Part shown: positions 26,901 through 38,900 of the stretch, piece by piece | Position numbering within the stretch: the stretch's first letter is position 1 | Layout of the letters: each line of letters starts with the position of its first letter | Origin: Callorhinus ursinus | Lineage: Eukaryota; Chordata; Mammalia; Carnivora; Otariidae | Length of the DNA stretch: 64,000 bases | Reading direction: 5' to 3' | Assembly (NCBI RefSeq): GCF_003265705.1 | Contig: NW_020312935.1 | Location: forward strand, 1,114,373-1,178,372 | Position numbers and translations under genes: made by a program | The notes under the pieces: model-generated | Seen by the model: the letters and a program-made list of their open reading frames with translations, nothing else | What the model was told of the DNA's origin: nothing | Databases searched by the model: none

Positions 26901-29900
26901 AGAGGGATAAATGCAAAGACATTCATACCTAGGCACATCATAGCGAAACCGCAGAAGACAAACACAAAGTGAAAGTGTTAAACAAGGAAAGTCAGGGGAC
27001 AAAGATCACCTTAACAGAACGTGTTGGACATAGCTGACGTCTCAGCAGCAACAGTGGAAACCAGAACACACTGGAATGAAAGCTCTCATTTGCTGAGAGA
27101 AAACAACTGCCAGCTGAGAGGTCTATAGCCAATAAAAATGACATTAAAAATCACAGACCTGTACCTCTGAAACAGATAATACATTATTTGTTTAAAAAAA
27201 AAAAGAAGAAGATAGCAGGAAGGGAAAAATGAAGAGGGGGAAATCGGAGGGGGAGATGAACCATGAGAGACGATGGACTCTGAGAAACAAACTGAGGGTT
27301 CTTGAGGGGAGGGGTGTGGGGGGATGGGTTAGCCTGGTGATGGGTATTAAAGAGGGCACGTTCTGCGTGGAGCACTGGGTGTTATACACAAACAATGAAT
27401 CATGGAACACTACATCAAAAACTAATGATGAGGGCACCTGGGTGGCTCAGTTGGTTAAGCGACTGCCTTCGGCTCAGGTCATGATCCTGAGTCCCGGGAT
27501 CGAGTCCCACATCAGGCTCCCTGCTCGGCGGGGAGTCTGCTTCTCCCTCTGACCCTCCCCCCTCTCATGTGCTCTCTCTCAAATAAATAAATAAATAAAT
27601 AAAATCTTAAAAAAAAACTAATGATGTAATGTATGGTGATTAACATAACATAATAAAATGAAAAAAAAAAAGAAATGGAGATTTTTCAAATACAAGCTGA
27701 GAGAATTCACCGCCAGCAGACCTGCATTGAGGAAACAGTACAGGCTATTCTTCAGGGGGTAGGCAAATGATCTCAGATGGACAGATGGATATGGAGGAGT
27801 GAAGAGCAATAAAAATGATGATTCTGCGGGTCAATCTAAATGAGTCTTAACTGTATGAACAACAAAACCCAACAGTGAGGGGGGCCTGGGTGGCTCAGTC
27901 GGTTAAGCGTCTGCTCTCAGTTCAGGTCATGATCCCGGGGTCTTAGGTTTGAGCCCCAAATCGGGCTCCCTGGTCAGCAGGGAGTCTCCTTCTCCCTCTG
28001 CCTCTGCCCCTCCATCCCTGTTCCTGTTCTGTCTCTCGCTTTCTCTCTCTCAAATAAATAAATAAATAATTAAAAAAAAAAACCCAACAAGATAGTAAGA
28101 ACATGTTGTAGGGTTTAAAATGTAGAGAGAACCCAAACCTCCCACGAGTTGTCCTTACTCTACCCTTCTATTTTTATCTCCCACTGCTCTTCTATCCCCT
28201 GTGCTCTCACGGAGCTGGGTGCTTACTAGTTCCTGTTTTGTACCGGACACATTTTTTGCTTCTGTGCCTTTGTCTGAATAGTTTTCTTTCTCCAGCTGGG
28301 ATGCACTCAGTGCCATGCCCCCTTCCTGAAACCCAGTTGTCCTGCAATGCCCAGCTTCCATGTCATTTTATAGTGAAATTTTCCTTGATTCCCCTAGATG
28401 GGAGTAGATCATTTTCAAAAGTCCTAACGTTCTTTGTAGAACCCTTACACAATTTATTACTTTTTTTTTTTTTTTGGTAAAATAAGGATGTTAACAGAAA
28501 AAAAATAAAAACACAATTTAATTGCTGAACCAGGAGTCCCTGGAGATATGGCATCTCTCACTCCTACTGAGGTTTCTTTTGTTTCTTCCTTATTAAAAAT
28601 GCAGTGTTCGTTACAGAAAAAAAGGAAGGATAAAGAAGACACCAAGAATACCCATAGTCCTCCCCCCTCAGCTCAGGGTACATCCCTGAGCACTGCTTCA
28701 CATAGTAACTATCCGGGAGCTGTGTAATCTGCTTTCTCATACCCCTTGAGGGCAGACACTATGGCCGACTCAGCTCTGTGTGTCCCATGTATTACACAGG
28801 TTAATGCATGAGGAACATCAAAGAAGTCCTGGTGGATCAGGGATGGCAGAGACCTCAATGTTAAAAGTCTGACTTCTGAGTCATTCTTCTCCCTTTCCAT
28901 CCCCTACTTCACCTCTTGCGGTACCTGGGCGGGGATGGTGCCATTGTTCTTGAGGATGAGAGGCAGCTTCTCTGACTGACCAAGCAGAAGCCTCTTGAAG
29001 AGGAGCAAGGGGTTTCCATATTGGTTGCAGAGAACCGGCCGCACTATGGTCACCCGAGGGAGGTTCCCTTCCCCGACGATATCAAACACGAGGCTTCGGT
29101 TCCTGGTCAGGTTGCTGCAGGGAACAGGACGACGGAGGCCTGTCAGCCTGGTGTGCCAGGAATGACATTCCAACCTCATCCTGCAGGAGAGGGGGCTGGT
29201 ACCTAGGCAAGCCATCCAACGTAGCCTCGAAGATACACTGGTAGGTCTGCATGGTCTGCGGGGTGAAGGTCACCGTGGCAAAGGCATGCGAGCGGCTGGC
29301 AACACACATCTTATTAGGTTCCACGTCAAAAATGTCAGTGATTCGGGCAATGAGCTGGGGAGGGAGAGCAGGGATTAGGGTGTGTTAGCACTTTATCTGT
29401 CCCCATCTTGTGGCAGTGTTTTGGGAAGACTGTAGGGACTGTAGGGACCCCAGCAAGGCCTCAAAAGGATTTTTTCATTCTTAAGGGTGGCAAGTGGGAT
29501 TCAAGACTGGCTTGCTCCCTTTTTATGTTTTTAGTGCAGAACAGGAAGAAAGCTGCCCCTTGAGGTCCAGAAGAAGGTCAGAGGGTAATGACTGGATGTC
29601 ACCAGGGCCTGAGAGAAGTCATAAAAGGGATGAGACAGTCTTTCAAACTCTACCCCTCCGTGGTGACAGTCCCCTGGGAAAACACGCGTGTGCACGCGCG
29701 TGTGCGCACACACACACACTCTCTCTCTCTCCCCCCGAGGCTCTAGACTAGGCCACCCCTGCAGTGGTCTCCCTGCCACCATTGGCCATGTGAACAATGT
29801 CAGCTAAGTGGGAGTGGGAGCTAAGATTCCCCCTTTGGGCAGAGGACGAAAGCAGCCACGGTGATATTAGGCCATATTTGTAGTGCATCTGAATGGCTAT

Positions 29901-32900
29901 TGACTGAGCCCTCTCTCTCGGTATCCTGAATTTTCTGTCCCATTGCGAGGAAAAAGGATTTCAGTGTGGTCTGACTTGGAGAGGAAGGGAGCTCTGAACC
30001 TACAGGCCTTGAGATGGGCACTTATTATTTACCTTGTACATGGATGAAGCTTGGCTTTAAATGTAGCCCTGTATCCCTAGGCTTCATTTCCCTAACTGTA
30101 AGATGAGGAGAGTAATACAAAGTCTGATCATACAAACTTTCTGTGAGGATGAACTGAGGTAACACATGTAAATAATTTAACACAGTGCCTAGCATGCAGC
30201 CGGGGTCAGTAAATGTTCGTTTCTCCTTGCCCTTATAATCTGACATCCCCCAAACCCTCCTTACCAGACAAATGGGCAACACAAGGCAGCCTGCCTGAGA
30301 CGGCACTTGCCTTTGGCTCACCCCACCACACTTCATCTATTACACGCCTAGCTGAGTGTTTGATGGATGAGCGAGTTGCTCATTGCTGTGTACCACTTTA
30401 AAACCCAGAGGAGGCACCCCCTGGGACAAATGTCTGGCTCTTGGCCTAGGGGAAACCACCCAGTGACCTCATGTGACTTCCAGCAGGGCCTGAGAGCCAG
30501 ATAATCCCCACTCAGGTCTAGCAATGCTAGAGCAGGGTTTCTAAGAGCTCTTTCCAAGGATTCATGCCAACCACAGTGGGCTAGGGCCATTTGGGGCTGC
30601 TTACCTTGTTGGAGATGGGCTTAACTACGATGTTCACATCACAGGCAATCTTTCCCACGTTGCTGATCTTGAACCGAGCCTTGGCCTGATGACCCACCAG
30701 GACATTGCAGAAGATGAACTTCTTCTCATCCTCCACAAAGAGCCCTCCACTCTCTATCGTCTGTAGGATGTTGAGCAGAGTGGTGCTGCTACAAATCTGG
30801 TGCTCTTCAAATATCACGGCATTGTTGTCAGTCACAAAGGCTGGGGAGAATGAGAGATGAGGCCTGATAGCCCAGTTCCTGCTTTCTGTAATGGCTAATG
30901 TGAAGATTTGGATTCTGACAGAGGATGGTCATAGAGGAGGTGTAGGGGAATTCACACAAGGAGGTGGGAGTGATGGTACAAATTCTATCTTCTCTTCCTT
31001 TTCTGTACTGCTCTTGTTGGTTGTCAGACCCCAACCATATATTCCTCCCAGTAGTAAGGAGAGGTTAGATCTGGGATCTGGGGTGGGCTTAGGAAGGAAG
31101 GAGGCATTTGGCCCATGTCGGTGCGAGTCTGTACGCCACCTATATAGTCAAAGCAAGAGGAGTTCTCTCTGCGCTTTACCTGAATCTTGCTTAATTAAAG
31201 TTAGAGTATGCACAGTCACTGACCATTGTTGTCTGTGCATATGTTGCCCACAGGGAACGGCCGGATTTGGTGTTCCTGGATCCTGTGCCATATCCCATTA
31301 CACCATGATTCCCAGATAATACTATTTGTCTGAGAATCCTGGACCAAACTCAGGAAGACTAGGAGTTTAAAGCTGCACATCTTTTAGGTGTAGACGCCTG
31401 GTAAGTCTTTAAGGAAAAACATGGCTGCTAGAGGAAGTTCCAAGGACCCAAAGGAAGTAGTGTGGCCGTAAATGCTGAACATGTGCATGGTGGGAGGGGG
31501 AGGGTCTTTTAAGGGGAGGGTGCTGTCCAATCTGGGTGCCCGGTACCTGGTAGACAAGCTTCAGCCAGCAAGGTGTAAGGAATGCCCGCAGGCTGGTCTC
31601 TTGGGTCTCGGTCAGATATATCGATCGCTATGAATTCCTCACACCTTCCCACGGGGTCAGCCACACAGTCGACAGTGATGACCTGTGTTCCTCCGGAGGG
31701 GACGGAGCCAAACCCAGGGTACACGGTGAACATGCCGTGGGTGAAGCGCACCTGTAGGAAAGTCGGAGGGGGTGGGAGGGGAGGAGGCAGAGTGAGTGAC
31801 AGAGTCTGAGCCCTTCCACCAGAGCTTGTGAGATGGTGTTGAGAGGGGCCTGCGGGGCCTCTCTCCACAGGCTCTCTCTGAGCCCCAGCTTTCTCCCGGA
31901 GGCAGGGAGGGCCTGGGGAATCTTCAGGGATGGGCTCCCTCAGTGCTTCCTTCTCTGCACATTCCTTCTGACCAACTGTGACTGAATGGGAGCTGAAGGA
32001 AACAGACATATTCCACATCGCACAACTCTTACCCAGATGGGAATCTTCTGGCGGAGGGGCGCAGACAGAGCTCTGGTAGAGGTTGTAGATTTCTGAGTCA
32101 GATACTCATGAGTTTGAATCCCACCCCTGCTATATTTTAACTGACCTTGGACAAATGACTTCTCTGAGTCTCAGTTTATCCATGAAATGGGGCTAAACCC
32201 CCTACCTTGAATTACTGGAGGCTTCAAAGGGAAAAACGTGTGTGGGACACTTCACATAGCCTCTGGCACAGAATTACTGCTCAAAAAATGGGATATTATC
32301 ATGCATTCCTCTGGTTCCTAGGAGCTTCCTTCTTCTTCTTCCCCCCACACCCAGCTTTATTGACATGTAATTGACATACGACATTGTATAAGTTTAAGGC
32401 TACAATGTGCTGATTTGATCTGGAATATACCACAAAATGATTACCACAATAAGGTTAGTTAACATCTATCAGCTCACATAATTACCTTTTTTTTTTGGTG
32501 ATGAGAACATTATGATCTACTCTCTCAGCAACTTTCAAGTACATAATACAGTACTGTTAACTAGAGTCACCATGCAAATATTAGACCCCAGAACTTATTC
32601 ATCTTGTAACTGGAAGTTTATACCCTTTGACCAACATCTCCCCATTCCCCCTATCACTCCCAGATCCTTATGATCACACTGGGCTGAGGATAGTCCAGGA
32701 CAATCTCCCCCCCCATCTCAAGGTTCTTATAAAATCATATCAACAAAGTTGATCACCTGTAATCAGGGAGGTGCAAATCAACATCACAACGAGATACCAC
32801 CTCACACCTATTTGAATGGCTGGTGTCAAAATTATTATTGTGCACTGTTGGTGGGAATATAAATTGGTGAGAAGGAGAAGCTTTGGATAATAAGAATATG

Positions 32901-35900
32901 GTTAAACGTTGTCTAAAGGAGCAAAGTCACACTGAAGTCAAAGAACAGCTGGAAAGGGTGGACTCAAAACAGTGAGTAGGGAGAAAGGAATGGTGGTCAG
33001 AGAAAGGAATCTTAGAAATCAAGAGTTCAGAAGCACCTCAGTTCCCTTTGATGTGAGATCCAGGGTGTGACCTTGAGAGTGAAGTGCCAAGGTGGGAGAG
33101 CAGACAAGGTCATTGGAACTGAAAGGTAGGGTGTTAAAGAGAGGCTGCTTCACTGAAGAAGGCAAAACAAGCAAAAGCAAACAACAACAACAAAAAAACT
33201 CCAAATCCAAACATACATATATTAGAAGGGATGAGAATTATAGAAACATATGTAGAAAATGATGTATGTTAATTAAATAGAAGGCTTCTGTTGAAGAGGA
33301 AAATACTTGAGAAGACATAAAACCAACATGTGGAAAATTCAATCCAAATGCAAAAAATAATTATTGATGTCCAGAGAGTACAGAGTATCTACTTCCTCTT
33401 CTTTTTGCCTTTAATGCTCATGTGGAAGCTGGAGCTGCAGCTGCCATCTTGGAACCATGAGGAAAAGTCAAGAGACTCACACAGACTTCAATGAGACTCT
33501 AAGCCAAAACAAGCAACTGCCTACCTTATATCTTAGGCAAACTATAAGAGACTCTTAACTCTAGAAAACAAACTGAAGGTTGCTGGAGGGGAGGTGGGTA
33601 GGGGGATGGGGTAACTGGGTGATGAGCATTAAGGAGGGCACTTGATGTAACGAGCACTGGGTGTTATATTCAACTGATGAATCACTAAATTCTACCCTTA
33701 AACTAATAAAAAAAGAAAGTAAAAAACCCCATATCCTATCTGTTTAGACCACTAATGTTGGATGTTCTGTTACTTGTAGCTAAACACAATCCTAATACAC
33801 AAGCAAGTCTTCCTCCTCTATGAAGCCTTCAATGACTTTTAACAGTTGCCAGGAACAGTAGGACCTCATCTCTTCACCTTTCTGGAGCTTCTCCGTCCAC
33901 ACACACCTCAATCATAGTATTTACCATGTTGTTGATCAATTGCTTATTTACCCTCTGCCTAAAATATTTCTTCTATATCCATTTAGAATCATATTAGTGT
34001 TATAATGTTTGCTTTAATTGATAAACATTATTTAGAAAACTTGAAGAGAAGGGAAGTCTATTGAATTTACACACATAATTCCCTGCCATGTTTTTACTTC
34101 CTTCTTGATGTTTCATAATTCCTTCTTTTTTTTTTTAAAGATTTTATATTTTTTAAAGGTTTTTATTTATTTATTCAACAGAGATAGAGAGAGGACACAA
34201 GTAGGCAGAGCAGCAGACAGAGGGAGAAGGACAAGCAGGCTCTCTGCTGAGCGGGGAACCCAATGCGGGGCTCGATCCCAGGACCCTGGGATCATGACCT
34301 GAGCTGAAGGCAGGCGCTTAACTGACTGAGCCACTCAGGCTCCCATTTTTAAAGATTTAAAAAAAGATTTATTTATTTATTCGAGGGGTTGAGGGTGAGT
34401 GGCAGAAAGAGGAGAGACAGAATCTCAAGCAGACTTCCCACTGAGTGTGGAGCTCAACGTGGGGCTCCATCTCACAACCCTGGGATCATGACCTGAAACA
34501 AAATCAAGAGTTGGATGCTTAACTGACTGAGCCACCCAAGATTTTTTTTTTCAAGAAATCTCTACCCCCAACGTGGGGCTTGAACTCATGACCCTGAGAT
34601 CAAGAGTCATACATGCTCTACTGATTGAGCCAGCCAGCTGCCCCCACAATTCCTTCTTTAATTATTTACTTTTTGTTCAGAGAACTTCCTTTAGCCAGTC
34701 TTTTAGGAGAGACCTGCTGGTAACAAATTAATTTTCCTTCATTTGAGAATGTTTTCATTTTCCATTTATTTCTGAGGCATATTATTTTTTAGTGGGAAAA
34801 ATTCTTTTTTTCTTCTTTTTAATTTTATTGTTATGTTAGTCATATTTTTGCTGTATGTAAGATTCGGGCTTCGCAGTTATCTGCTTCCTGCACTTGCAAA
34901 ATGTTGAGCCACTTTCTTCTGGCCCCTATGGTTTTTGATAAGAAATCTGCTGTCATTCAAATAGTTTCCTTCTAATATGTAAGGTGTCTTTCCTCTTTCA
35001 CTGGTTTTAAGATTTTTTGTCTTTAGTGTTTAGAAGTCTGACTATGATGTGTGTGGGCTTGGATTTATTTAGATTTGATCTATTTGGGACGTGCCCTGAT
35101 TCTTGAATCTATAGGTTTACACCTTCTGCTAAATTTGGAAAGCTTTCAGTCATCATATCTTTGAGTACCTTTTCAGTCCAACCCTATTTCTCTTCTTTCA
35201 TTTTTTAAAGTTTATTTATTTATAATCTCTACCCCCAACGTGGGGCTGAAACTCACGGCCCAGAGATCAAGAGTCACATGAGAACACTCTCTACCAACTA
35301 AGCCAGCCAGGTGGCCCAGCCCAACCCTATTTCTTGTCTCTTTCTGGAACTCTGATGGTAGGGATATTAGATTTTTTCCACAGGTCCCTCAGGGTCTGTT
35401 CATTTTTTTTATTCATTAGACTCAAATAGATTTTTCAATAGAACTCAAAACAGAGTTTATTTTTTCTTTTGTTTAGATTGGGGAGTATAATGGCTTCCCA
35501 AAGATGTCCACATCCTAATCCCTGGAACCTGTGAATATGTTACCTTACATGGAAACAAACTTTTTTGATATGACTAAATTAGGAACCTTGAGATGGGGAG
35601 ATTATCCTGTATTATCCTGAGACCAGTGTGATCACAAGGGTCCTTATATATGGAAGAAGCAGGCCTAAGAGAGTTAGAGGGGGACATGACTATGGAAAAG
35701 GCTGGAGTCATGTGATGTGAGAAGAACTTGATCCATCATGGCTGGTTTTGAGGATGGATGAAGGAAATCATGAACCGAGTAAGACAGGTGTCCTCTAGAA
35801 GCTAGAAAAGGTAACGAAATGGATTCTCTCCCAAAGTCTCCAGAAAAGAATACAGCTTTGCCAGTACCTTGGTGTTAGTCCAGTGAGACCTATGTCAAGC

Positions 35901-38900
35901 TTCTGACCTACAGAAGTATAAGCTAAAAACTGTGTTGTCCTAAGCCATTACATTTGAGGTAATATGTTATGAGAGCAATAGGAAAGAGAGATAGGAATTT
36001 CTATTGTTCTGTCTTCAAGTTCATGAGTTCCTTCCTCTGTCCCATTCATTCTCTTGTTGAACCCACCAAGTGAGTTCACTTTTGGTTATTTTTTCACTTC
36101 CAAAATTTCCATTTGGTTCTTTATATCTTCTCTTGCTTTGCTGAGAACTAACTACGTTTTCGTTAGTTCCAAGCATGTTTGTAATTACTCTTTGAAGCAT
36201 TTTTATGTTGGCTGCTTTATGATCTTTGTCAGGTAATTCTAACAGTTATTCAATGCTGACACCTATTGTCTGTCTTTTTCCAGTTTGAGATCTTCCCAGT
36301 TTTTGGTATGATGCATGATTTTGATTTGAAACCTGGGAATTTTAGCTATTATGAGACTCTGGATCTTATTTAAATCTTCTGTTTGAGCGGGCCTACTCTG
36401 ACACCGCTCTGGCAAGGGACATGGGAGCACTGCCTCATTACTGTCAGGTGGGGGTGATGGTCCTGATTTCCCACTTGGACTTCTCACAACTGCCTGACAG
36501 GTGTGGCAGTTCCTGTTGCCCACTAGTCCTAGACAGATACCTCGCTGGTGGGGAGGGGTAGAGTGCCTTGCTGCTGTTGGGCTGATGCCTTAGGGTAGAG
36601 AGGCCCATTGTGGGGGAGGGAGGGACATCTCATTACCATTGGGTTGGGGTGGAAGTCAAGGCTTCCCATGTGGTGGCTTCACTGACAATGATGGAAGTGG
36701 GAGGGGATAATGAAAGCCCTAGCTCCCTACTGGGCATTCTTGAACACAAGAGGGGGTTGGGGCACCTCATGACAGCCTGGACAGAGTATAAATCTAGATT
36801 CCCCAATGGCCTTTGCTAGGAGGGATTGGGTAGGGCCACACAGATTTTCCTGTTGCATTTGACTGTAATAGAATAATTCTTATCTGAGAGTTTTCTATCT
36901 TGCTAGGCTGCTCTTTTCTTGGTCCTTTGGCTAGTAGGAGCAGGCTTTTTGGGGGATTTTTTTGGGTCTCTGTCTACTGATGTTTCTCGGTTGCTGGCTC
37001 CTTTAGCACCCAGTTTTAGATCCATGGAGCAAAAAGGAAACTCAGGGAACTCACCATTGTGATGTTCATTGGTCCCAAGGACCCTAGCTGGTCTGATTTT
37101 TTTCTCCTTACCTTTTAGGCATCTAACATTTGTTTTGCACATGATGTGCAGGGTTTTTATTTGTCCTTAGTTGGGCAGAATAAAGAAAGGTATATCTACT
37201 TCATCTTATTAGAGCAGAAATCTTAAAATCTGCTCTCATTTAAGCCAGTCCAAATGGGCTTTGTTTCTTATAAACAAATGATTCTTGATTAAAAGATATA
37301 TGAAGAGCTGAAACTTAATTTTAAGGCAATGAGAGCCAATGAAGGTTTTAAAACAGAAGAGGGGGGCGCCTGGGTGGCTCAGTTGGTTAAGCAACTGCCT
37401 TCGGCTCAGGTCATGATCCTGGAGTCCCGGGATCGAGTCCCACATCAGGCTCCCTGCTCAGCAGCGAGTCTGTTTCTCCCCCTGACCCTCCCCCATCTCA
37501 TGTGCTCTCTCTCTCTTTCTCTCTCATTCTCTCTTTCAAATAAATAAATAAATAAAATAAAAAAAAACAGAAGAGGATATCCAAATTAAAAGTCAACGCC
37601 TTGCCTGAAAATGAAAGTGATATTTCAACAGAACTAGTTCCTGTCACAGTAGGTTCAGATCCTGTTAGCCTAGGGAGGTATCTGTTGCAAGAACTAGGCA
37701 GGAGGGAACTAGTTGGAAGGTGGCCTTATAGGGTTCCTTTGAGAAGGAAAAGGGTGCTCACCTGGTTTGTGATGTTTACTTCTTTCTGAACAGCATCAGA
37801 GAACTTAGTTGCTTTGGAAGGGCTAGCTTTGTAGAAGCTCTCACTTTCCCGGGATCTTGCATGTCTAACATGGCTGACTCTGATTAAAGAAGCAAGAGTA
37901 CACCCTCAGATTGGGATGGTGACATTAAAAACCATCTGTCAGCTAACTGTATGGTCTCTTCTCTTAGAAATGGGGGAGATAGGCCAAGGGGGCATCTGGG
38001 AAAGTCAGCTTATTTATCATTAGCCAACCTCATTTAACAATTTTAAGAAAACTATGTAGTCATTGGACTTATTAAATATGATTCATAAGGACATTGAAAA
38101 TTATTGCAAGAAAACAATAATGTATAAGTGTTTACCTGAGTTCCCTGGAAAGCAGTGTGTGAAAATTATTTCTAGAAAATCATCTGTGGAAAAATCTTTA
38201 ACCTGATCTTACTTTAAAAAATGAAATGTCAAATAAACTTAAATTCTGTCCCTTTTCTTCACATTTATAGTCATGGTGTTTTTAAACTGAGTTTAAGCAT
38301 TAGCTCAAACATAGGTTCTGGTAGCTGTTTACTTCACTTGAAGCTTGTTTTCCCAATAATTAGTTTGTCTAGAGGCCAGTTAACCTACAATGTCAAATGC
38401 ATTTGAGGTGCAATCTTAAACTTTTGACGGTTTTATATAGTTCAGCATTTACTTGCTTAATGACCAGAACAACTAAAAAGTTCAACCCCCTTTGAATATT
38501 TTGCATTAATTTGTACACACTAAGATGAAAAACAAATTATAATTAAAAACAATTTAAAGCAAATACAAATACATCATAATGTCTATCAACAGTATTAAAT
38601 TATTATAAAGTAAATGCTAAAAAAGTGAATAAATTAAGTTGAAATTAAATTTGGAAGGAAGAGACTTTATTATTTTTTGTGTGTGTGAAGCAAGTATTGG
38701 TATTAATAAGCAAGAATCATTCACCAACCTTTATTATAAAAGCCACTGAGAAAAAAGGCCAGGCCTTTTTTTTTTTTCTCTTTCGAAAGAGATTTTGGAT
38801 AGCTTAACCCAAAATTTCTTAATAGATTCAAACTTAGCCACAGTGGGAGAGGATATCTACAAAAATGCAAAACAATTACAAACAAGGTATTTCTGATTTG

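Larger units (their letters stand above)
24890..27160 (+). mobile_element. Old A-rich LINE sequence with two SINE insertions
   Basis: A-rich sequence with old L1/HAL1-like landmarks (ctagaactgaaaaatgtaat, then ggaatgaaagctctcatttg, then gaggtctatagccaataaaa). It continues beyond the younger L1 insertion, at 27671-27850. No open frame remains. Confidence 0.5.
34660..37140 (-). mobile_element. Old LINE sequence, interrupted
   Basis: T-rich, old L1M-like sequence in reverse (actatgatgtgtgtgggctt, then aaaatttccatttggttctt, then ttttggtatgatgcatgatt, then gagactctggatcttattta). It is interrupted by the SINE at 35192-35317 and the LTR at 35505-35985. The family assignment is tentative. Confidence 0.5.

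Noticed and set aside
30891..31319. 142-codon plus-strand frame
   Set aside because: Intronic, no family resemblance.
31752..32018. Upstream extension of exon 16 in the open minus frame
   Set aside because: A clear CT-rich tract and AG at 31752-31753 end the exon. The extension is low-complexity and unlike HYDIN.
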